DNA from: CALMEC01 sp964440285
GTDB lineage: Bacteria > Actinomycetota > Thermoleophilia > Miltoncostaeales > Miltoncostaeaceae
Reading direction: 5' to 3'
Length of the DNA stretch: 18,061 nucleotides
Assembly: GCA_964440285.1 (NCBI GenBank)
Contig: CAYTRV010000028.1
Location: 1-18,061, forward strand
Position numbers and translations under genes: made by a program. The notes beneath the pieces were generated by a model. The model was not told where the DNA came from. It saw nothing but the letters and a program-made list of their open reading frames with translations, and did not search any database. Every line of letters starts with the position of its first letter. Position 1 is the stretch's first letter. Below, one piece after another: positions 13,261 through 18,061 of the stretch.

Positions 13261-15381
13261 GTGAAGGCCAGAAGCGTGTTGATCGCGTGCGCCGCCGCCG
13301 TCGTCACCGGAGCCGCGGTGGCAGTTGCCGTCCTGCCGCAGCAGAACGGCACGGTCGACCTGCTCACCCAGGCGAACGTCCGGCTGGATGGCGCCGCACC
13401 CCAGGACTTCTCGGCGTCCGCGGTCGCGGCGGGCGACGTCAACGGTGACGGCCGCGCCGACGTGATCATCGGCGCGCCGGACGCACGCAACAACAGCCGC
13501 GGAGGCTCGGGATCCGTCTACGTGGTCTTCGGGCAGCCCGCGCCGACGAACGTCGACCTCGTCAACCTCGGCACGGCCGGCTTTCGCATCGACGGGGCCG
13601 GGGGCGGCGACCAGGCCGGCTCCGCGGTCGCGGCGGGCGACATCAACGGAGACGGCCGCGCCGACGTGATCATCGGGGCCCCCAGAACCGACACCGCCAC
13701 CTTCTTCGACGCCGGATCGGTGTACGTCGTGCTCGGCTCGGCGACTCCCGCGAAGGTCGACCTCGCCAGCCTCGGCGCCGGCGGGTTCCGCATCGACGGG
13801 GACGAGAACAGCGCGTTCCTCGGCTCCTCGGTCGCGCCGGCCGGCGACGTCAACGGCGACGGCAGGGGCGACATCGTCCTCGGCGCCCCCGGGCGGAACG
13901 CCAACGGCAACGACTCCGGGGCCGCGTACGTCATCTACGGCCAGGCCGCCCCGGCGAGCATCGACCTCGTCAACCCGCTCGGTGGCGGCGGCTACCGCAT
14001 CCTCGGGCCCACCGCGTTCGACGAGGCCGGCTCGTCGGTCAGCGGCGCCGGTGACGTCAACGGCGACGGCCGCGCCGATGTGATCGTCGGGGTCCCCAAC
14101 GCCGGCAACAACGGCCGTGCCGGATCCGGATCCGCCTACGTCATCTACGGGCAGCCGGCTCCCGCCGACGTGAACCTCTCAGCTCCCTTCGGTGGGTACC
14201 AGATCGACGGCCCGACGGCGAACGACGCGGCCGGGCTCTCGGTGGGCGACGCGGGCGACGTGAACGGCGACGCCCGCGCGGACGTCATCGTCGGGGCCCC
14301 GTTCGCGGGCAACGCCGGATTCGCCTACGTGATCTTCGGACAGCCCGCTCCGGCGAACGTCGACCTGCTCAACGTGGGAGCGGCCGGGTTCCGCATCGAC
14401 GGCGCCCTCTCCGGAGACCGGGCGGGAATCCGGGTCGACGGCGTGGGCGACGTCAACGCCGATGGGCGGCCCGACGTGATCGTCGGGGCCGACGACTCCG
14501 ACACGAACCTGCGGAACCTGTCCGGCTCCGCCCACGTGGTGTACGGCAAGCCGAGCACCACCAACGTCAGCCTCTCGGCCCTCGCAAGCGGCGGCTACCG
14601 GATCGACGGGGCCGCCACCGACGACCACGCCGGGTCGGCGGTCGGCGCGGCGGGCGACATCAACGGCGACGGGAGGCCCGACGTGATCGTCGGCGCGGCC
14701 GACGCGAACAACAACGACCGGTTCGACTCCGGCTCGGCCTATGTGGTGTTCGGGTTCGGACCGCCGCAGGTTGCCTACGGGCCGATCGCGGGCACCGTCG
14801 AGCAGGCCATCATTCCCGTGCGCCCGACGATCGCGCGCACCGGACCGGCCGCGTTCGCGATCAACCCGCCGCTGCGCAAGGGCTTGGCCCTCGACGCCGC
14901 CACCGGGACGATCTTCGGACGCTCGACGGTGGCCGGCTCGTCCTCGCACACCGTGACGATGACCGACCTCGTCGGTCAGGCGCAGACCACGATCATCGTC
15001 CGCCTCAACCGGTGTGACGTGGTCCGCCGCGGGAACAACAGGGCGAACACCATCCGCGGCAGCAGCGCGTCCGAGCAGATCATCGGTCTCAGGGGCCACG
15101 ACCGCCTCTTCGGGAACGGCGGTCAGGACTGCCTGCTCGGCGGCCCCGGGAACGACACCCTGAACGGCGGCCCCGGCAACGACACGCTGACCGGCGGCCT
15201 CGGCAACGACACCCTCAACCCCGGCGCCGGCGCGGACGTCATCAATGGCGGCGCGGGCAACGACAGGATCAACGCCCGTGACCGGGTCCGTGAGACCATC
15301 CGTTGCGGCACCGGAGTGGACAACGCCACCGTGGATCGCACCGATGTCGCGATCGGGTGCGAGGTGACGATCCGCAGATAG
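13261..15381 (+). CDS. Secreted FG-GAP beta-propeller protein with putative Ig domain and RTX calcium-binding repeats
   Basis: 706 residues, predicted to be exported. An N-terminal hydrophobic signal or anchor spans 1-26. Residues about 34-505 hold seven FG-GAP (integrin-alpha-like) repeats. Each has a calcium loop of the type DVNGDGRADVIIGAP, with the leading Asp at 59, 127, 196, 265, 333, 397 and 466, then SGSAYVVFGQPAP; seven such units make a complete seven-bladed propeller. Residues about 505-582 look like a putative Ig (He_PIG-type) domain, with KGLALDAATGTIFGRSTVAGSSSHTVTMTD. RTX-like nonapeptides GGPGNDTLN follow at about 617-668. The tail carries Cys682 and Cys700 in a Cys/Asp pattern I associate with Thermoleophilia surface proteins. 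The start is GTG at 13261, with AGGGGG four bases upstream. Surface adhesion or matrix binding is plausible but unproven. Confidence 0.9.
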   Translation: MKARSVLIACAAAVVTGAAVAVAVLPQQNGTVDLLTQANVRLDGAAPQDFSASAVAAGDVNGDGRADVIIGAPDARNNSRGGSGSVYVVFGQPAPTNVDLVNLGTAGFRIDGAGGGDQAGSAVAAGDINGDGRADVIIGAPRTDTATFFDAGSVYVVLGSATPAKVDLASLGAGGFRIDGDENSAFLGSSVAPAGDVNGDGRGDIVLGAPGRNANGNDSGAAYVIYGQAAPASIDLVNPLGGGGYRILGPTAFDEAGSSVSGAGDVNGDGRADVIVGVPNAGNNGRAGSGSAYVIYGQPAPADVNLSAPFGGYQIDGPTANDAAGLSVGDAGDVNGDARADVIVGAPFAGNAGFAYVIFGQPAPANVDLLNVGAAGFRIDGALSGDRAGIRVDGVGDVNADGRPDVIVGADDSDTNLRNLSGSAHVVYGKPSTTNVSLSALASGGYRIDGAATDDHAGSAVGAAGDINGDGRPDVIVGAADANNNDRFDSGSAYVVFGFGPPQVAYGPIAGTVEQAIIPVRPTIARTGPAAFAINPPLRKGLALDAATGTIFGRSTVAGSSSHTVTMTDLVGQAQTTIIVRLNRCDVVRRGNNRANTIRGSSASEQIIGLRGHDRLFGNGGQDCLLGGPGNDTLNGGPGNDTLTGGLGNDTLNPGAGADVINGGAGNDRINARDRVRETIRCGTGVDNATVDRTDVAIGCEVTIRR
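13432..14700 (+). repeat. Seven FG-GAP coding repeats
   Basis: Seven units with a period of 64-69 codons (mostly 68 or 69). Each is centred on a strongly conserved DNA block encoding Asp-(Val/Ile)-Asn-Gly-Asp-Gly-Arg. The units are diverged between blocks, so this is an old protein repeat and not a recent tandem expansion. Repeats 5 and 6 deviate in the calcium loop (Asn-Gly-Asp-Ala and Asn-Ala-Asp-Gly), and repeat 6 follows after a shorter unit of 64 codons. Confidence 0.85.
15109..15264 (+). repeat. RTX (hemolysin-type calcium-binding) nonapeptide repeats
   Basis: Consecutive glycine/aspartate units of the type GGPGNDTLN, GGPGNDTLT, GGLGNDTLN, PGAGADVIN and GGAGNDRIN, preceded by less regular copies (LRGHDRLFG, NGGQDCLLG). 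Five good copies are enough for a short calcium-folded parallel beta roll. The DNA of the central copies is nearly identical, which suggests local slippage or duplication. Confidence 0.85.
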
Positions 15382-15385
15382 ACCC

Positions 15386-15398
15386 GCCGCTCAGCGGC
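15386..15398. terminator. Small hairpin between convergent genes
   Basis: GCCGC-TCA-GCGGC is a five-base GC stem with a three-base loop. It lies in the nine-base gap and over the stop codon where the FG-GAP gene (stop 15381) and the enoyl-CoA hydratase gene (stop at 15391) meet. Being symmetrical, it could slow both polymerases, but no T-tract follows on either side, so its role is doubtful. Confidence 0.25.
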
Positions 15399-16164
15399 CG
15401 GTGAAGTCCGGCTCCCGCTTCTCGAAGAACGCCGCCATGCCCTCCCGCTGGTCCTCGGTCGCGAACGCGTCACCGAACGCGGCGAGCTCGCGGGCCAGCG
15501 CGTCCCGGTAGTCGCCCTCGAGAGCCTCGTTCACGAGCCGCTTCGCGACCGCGATGGCCAGCGGCGACTTCTTCGCGATCTCCTCCCCCAACGCGACCGC
15601 CCGGTCGATGAGCTCCGCCTGCGGGTACAAATGGTTGACCAGGCCCGCATCGTGCGCCTCGGCGGCGCCGACGTGGCGGCCGGTGAAGATCATGTCCTTC
15701 GCGAAGCCAGGCGTCGTGAGGCGCGGAAGCCGCTGGGTGCCGCCCCATCCCGGGAAGATCCCGAGGTTCACCTCCGGCTGGCCGAGCCGCGCGGAGTCGG
15801 CGGCGAGGCGGATGTCGCACGCCAGCACGAGCTCGCAGCCGCCGCCGAGCGCGAACCCGTTGATCGCGGCGATGACCGGCTTCGGAAAGGCCTCGATGCG
15901 GGCGAACAGCGCATGCCCCCGCTCAGCGTAGTCGCGGGCTTCCTGCACGGTCGCCTCGCGCATGTGGCCGATGTCGGCGCCGGCGGCGAATGCCTTCTCC
16001 CCGGCCCCGGTGATGACCACGGCGCGGACGGCATCGTCCGGCTCGATCTCGTCGAGGTGCCCGCCGATCCCGTCGAGCATCTCGATCGACAGTGCGTTCA
16101 GCTTCCCCGGGTTGTCCAGCGTGAGGACGGCCACCGGGCCCCGGGTTTCGCGGTCGATCGGCAT
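15391..16164 (-). CDS. Enoyl-CoA hydratase/isomerase (crotonase) family protein
   Basis: Crotonase-fold enzyme of 257 residues that hydrates trans-2-enoyl-CoA in beta-oxidation. Both catalytic glutamates of true hydratases are present and 20 residues apart, as in the rat enzyme: Glu111 in ALGGGCELVLACD and Glu131 in GQPEVNLGIFPGWGGTQRL. The oxyanion-hole glycines are in AFAAGADIGHM and GGGCE. The C-terminus EDQREGMAAFFEKREPDFTGR is typical. The ATG at 16164 has AGAGGAG at a spacing of 5. It follows the B12-binding subunit after 27 bases and is probably co-transcribed with it. Substrate range (short-chain, or methacrylyl/tiglyl-CoA from branched amino acids) cannot be read from the sequence. 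Confidence 0.94.
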   Translation of the reverse strand: MPIDRETRGPVAVLTLDNPGKLNALSIEMLDGIGGHLDEIEPDDAVRAVVITGAGEKAFAAGADIGHMREATVQEARDYAERGHALFARIEAFPKPVIAAINGFALGGGCELVLACDIRLAADSARLGQPEVNLGIFPGWGGTQRLPRLTTPGFAKDMIFTGRHVGAAEAHDAGLVNHLYPQAELIDRAVALGEEIAKKSPLAIAVAKRLVNEALEGDYRDALARELAAFGDAFATEDQREGMAAFFEKREPDFTGR

Positions 16165-16191
16165 TCATGCTCCTCTTCAGAAGTTGGGCGA

Positions 16192-16596
16192 CTACGCCGC
16201 CCGGCTGGCGAAGGCGCCGTTCAGGAAGTCGATCATCTCCTGCACCGGCGCACCGGGCGTGTAGATCTGCGCCACGCCGAGGGCCCGCAGCTCCGGGATG
16301 TCGTCGCGCGGGATCGTGCCGCCGACGAGCACCATCACCTCGCCCGCGCCCTCCTCCTTCAAGAGCGCCATTACGCGCGGCACGAGCGTCATGTGGGCGC
16401 CGGAGAGGATCGAGAGGCCGACGGCGTCGGCGTCCTCCTGGACCACCGTCGCAGCGATCTGCTCCGGTGTCTGGTGGAGCCCGGTGTAGATGACCTCCAT
16501 CCCGGCGTCGCGGAGGCTGCGGGCGATGATCTTCGCGCCGCGGTCGTGGCCGTCGAGGCCGGGCTTTGCAATCACGACACGGATCGGCCGGTCCAC
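16192..16596 (-). CDS. Stand-alone B12-binding subunit of a methylmalonyl-CoA mutase-type enzyme
   Basis: 134 residues forming a single cobalamin-binding domain, like the C-terminal part of methylmalonyl-CoA mutase or the small subunits of related acyl-CoA mutases. The cobalt ligand is His17 in KPGLDGHDRGAKIIA (the Asp-x-His-x-x-Gly motif). The other binding blocks are VGLSILSGAHMTL and VLVGGTIP. The domain is complete, and its GTG start at 16596 has GGAGG four bases upstream, so it is not a fragment of a longer gene. The catalytic large subunit is not in the window. Coupling with the hydratase behind it suggests breakdown of branched or odd-chain acyl-CoAs. Whether the partner handles methylmalonyl-, isobutyryl- or ethylmalonyl-CoA is open. 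Confidence 0.92.
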   Translation of the reverse strand: MDRPIRVVIAKPGLDGHDRGAKIIARSLRDAGMEVIYTGLHQTPEQIAATVVQEDADAVGLSILSGAHMTLVPRVMALLKEEGAGEVMVLVGGTIPRDDIPELRALGVAQIYTPGAPVQEMIDFLNGAFASRAA

Positions 16597-16623
16597 CGTA
16601 CCTCCGGATGCTCGGGTGGCGGG

Positions 16624-16629
16624 AGTATA
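16624..16629 (-). promoter_or_regulatory. Candidate -10 element of the B12-subunit/hydratase operon
   Basis: TATACT on the minus strand is an almost perfect -10 hexamer and starts 33 bases upstream of the GTG at 16596, leaving a short leader that contains GGAGG. The -35 region is GC-rich and shows no clear hexamer, so it may need an activator. Confidence 0.45.
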
Positions 16630-16671
16630 GCCCCGCGCGGGTCCGGATTCTGCGAAATCCCGGTGTCCACG

Positions 16672-16677
16672 TATGCT
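16672..16677 (+). promoter_or_regulatory. Candidate -10 element of the leucyl aminopeptidase gene
   Basis: TATGCT on the plus strand lies 36 bases before the ATG at 16714, in the divergent region shared with the B12-subunit gene. A -35 match is poor. The 30 bases after it are C-rich and contain no Shine-Dalgarno sequence. Confidence 0.25.
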
Positions 16678-16713
16678 TTCGCGGCCCCCGCCCCCGACAG
16701 CCCACCGACGCCC

Positions 16714-18061
16714 ATGAAATGCTCCCTCAAGGCCACATCCGACCCGCTGCGGACGCGTTCGCAGCTCCTGCTCGTCACGGTCGGGGCGCCGCCAGGGTCT
16801 CCCACGGGTGTGCTCGCCGCCGCCGACGGGCACGTCGGCGGGGCGATTGCGCGCGCGATCGTGGACGGCGAGGTACGTGGCAAGGTCGGCGAGGCCACGC
16901 TCTTCCACGCCGGGGGGACGTCCGGGCCGCGGCGGGTCGTCGTCGTCGGGGTGGGCGCCGGCTCGTCCCGTGAGGACTGGCAGTCGGCGGGGCGGTCGTT
17001 CGCGAAGACGGCCGCCAAGGCCCGGGCGACGAGCGTCTCCGTCTCCCTCCCCGATGGGATCGAGGCGGATCAGGCCGCGGCCCTGATCGAGGGGATCTGG
17101 CTCGGCGACTACCGGTTCGAACGGTTCAAGAGCGGCGAGAACGGCGGCGGCTCCCGCATCGCGGACCTCGTCGTCGCCGGACGCGGGATCGCCGCCGCGC
17201 AGCTCGCCCGCACCGCGGTCGTGATGGAGCGGACGTCGGCGGCGCGCGACCTGGCCAACACGCCGGCCAACCACCTCGACCCGCAGATGCTCGCCGCCTA
17301 TGCGAAGAACCTCGCCGCGAGCATCCCGGGCCTCACGTGCAGGGTGCTCGGGACACGCGATCTGGAGCGGCTCGGCGCGGGGGCGCTCCTGGCGGTCGGG
17401 CAGGGATCGGCGGTGCCGCCGCGGATGATCGTGCTGCGGTGGAAGCCCGCGAAGGCGCGACGGGGCGAGGTGCTCGGCCTCGTCGGCAAGGCGGTCACGT
17501 TCGACACCGGCGGCATCTCCATCAAACCGTCAGCCGGCATGGAGGAGATGAAGCTCGACATGAGCGGCGGCGCCATCGCGATCGAGGGGATCGCCACGAT
17601 CGCGCAGCTCGGACTCCCGATCGAGACGCTCGCCGTCATCCCCGTTGCGGAGAACATGCCGAGCGGCACCGCCATCAAACCGGGCGACGTCGTGACCGCG
17701 ATGAACGGCAAGACGATCGAGGTCATCAACACCGACGCCGAGGGGCGGCTCATCCTCGCCGACGGACTGACCTACGCCGCCCGCAACGGCGCGACCCGCA
17801 TCGTCGAGTTCGCGACGCTGACGGGCGCGATGGTGGTGGCGCTCGGCGAGGTCTACGCCGGACTTTTCGGGTCGGACGCCGACTGGACCGAGGCAGTGCG
17901 AGCCGCCGCCGAGTCGTCGGGGGATATCGCCTGGCCGATGCCATTGCACGAGGGGTACCGCCCGCTCATCACGAGCAGCGTCGCCGACCTCTCGAACGCG
18001 GCGAAGAAGCGTCAGGCCGGGGCGGTCTACGCGGCGATGTTCCTCCGCGAGTTCACGGAGG
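16714..18061 (+). CDS. pepA: Leucyl aminopeptidase, M17 family (3' end cut by window edge)
   Basis: Cytosolic two-metal aminopeptidase that removes N-terminal residues during peptide turnover. 449 codons are present; the family has about 500, so some 50 C-terminal residues are missing. The N-terminal macro-like domain (about 1-150) carries FHAGGTSGPRRVVVVGVG. The catalytic domain starts near ANTPANHLDPQMLA. Metal and catalytic residues are all in place: Lys259 and Asp264 in GKAVTFDTGGISIKPS, the Asp of MKLDMSGG, and Asp341, Glu343 and Arg345 in the M17 signature NTDAEGRLILADGL. The start ATG at 16714 agrees with the family N-terminus, although no ribosome site is visible. It is divergent from the B12-subunit gene. 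Confidence 0.95.
   Translation, partial: MKCSLKATSDPLRTRSQLLLVTVGAPPGSPTGVLAAADGHVGGAIARAIVDGEVRGKVGEATLFHAGGTSGPRRVVVVGVGAGSSREDWQSAGRSFAKTAAKARATSVSVSLPDGIEADQAAALIEGIWLGDYRFERFKSGENGGGSRIADLVVAGRGIAAAQLARTAVVMERTSAARDLANTPANHLDPQMLAAYAKNLAASIPGLTCRVLGTRDLERLGAGALLAVGQGSAVPPRMIVLRWKPAKARRGEVLGLVGKAVTFDTGGISIKPSAGMEEMKLDMSGGAIAIEGIATIAQLGLPIETLAVIPVAENMPSGTAIKPGDVVTAMNGKTIEVINTDAEGRLILADGLTYAARNGATRIVEFATLTGAMVVALGEVYAGLFGSDADWTEAVRAAAESSGDIAWPMPLHEGYRPLITSSVADLSNAAKKRQAGAVYAAMFLREFTE

Noticed and set aside
14179..15099. 306-codon minus-strand open frame inside the FG-GAP gene
   Set aside because: It is periodic only because it mirrors the propeller repeats of the plus-strand gene; no start signal or domain.
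13261..15381. CRISPR-like or tandem DNA array in the FG-GAP gene
   Set aside because: The periodicity (about 205 bases) is in the coding frame and reflects protein repeats; spacers are not unique non-coding DNA.

Overview
The window is high-GC DNA with dense, mostly minus-strand gene packing. It uses many GTG starts and several 4-base stop/start overlaps (GTGA or ATGA). Gene content points to an actinobacterium, most likely of the Thermoleophilia type. The evidence is the order rpmE - DUF1385 - prfA - prmC - tsaC - glyA - upp, an F420-dependent reductase-like protein, a PhoB-type two-component pair, and a secreted FG-GAP/RTX protein with a Cys/Asp-rich C-terminus. The lineage is inference; no rRNA or other phylogenetic marker was compared.

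Layout. 1-411 (-): 5' part of uracil phosphoribosyltransferase, cut by the window edge. 467-1765 (-): glyA. 1888-3260 (+): a dihydrolipoyl-dehydrogenase-like flavoprotein broken by a one-base frameshift near 3021-3027. 3273-7647 (-): a compact translation-related operon read rpmE, DUF1385 membrane protein, prfA, an unrecognised 216-aa protein, prmC, tsaC. 7736-9786 (-): OmpR/PhoB-type response regulator and its histidine kinase, with a candidate autoregulatory direct repeat upstream. 9854-10255 (-): F420-dependent quinone reductase/nitroreductase-like protein. 10323-12061 (-): etfB-etfA. 12286-13086 (+): secreted protein that looks like a TIMP/netrin-like domain plus a GerMN domain. 13261-15381 (+): secreted FG-GAP propeller + putative Ig + RTX protein. 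15391-16596 (-): a stand-alone B12-binding mutase subunit followed by enoyl-CoA hydratase. 16714-end (+): leucyl aminopeptidase, cut by the window edge.

How the genes work together. The 3273-7647 operon supplies a ribosomal protein, release factor 1, the methylase that modifies the RF1 GGQ motif, and the enzyme for tRNA threonylcarbamoyladenosine. EtfAB would carry electrons from acyl-CoA dehydrogenases to the membrane. Together with enoyl-CoA hydratase and the B12 mutase subunit it suggests fatty-acid or branched-chain acyl-CoA breakdown, although no dehydrogenase or large mutase subunit lies here. The accessory part is 12.1-15.4 kb. It holds two unrelated secreted proteins, a decayed 3' end of a second enoyl-CoA hydratase gene (13082-13140), and several regulatory-looking repeats. 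I see no CRISPR array, tRNA, rRNA, insertion sequence or phage gene. No gene-free stretch exceeds 300 bases; the longest are 12062-12285 and 13087-13260, both described below.
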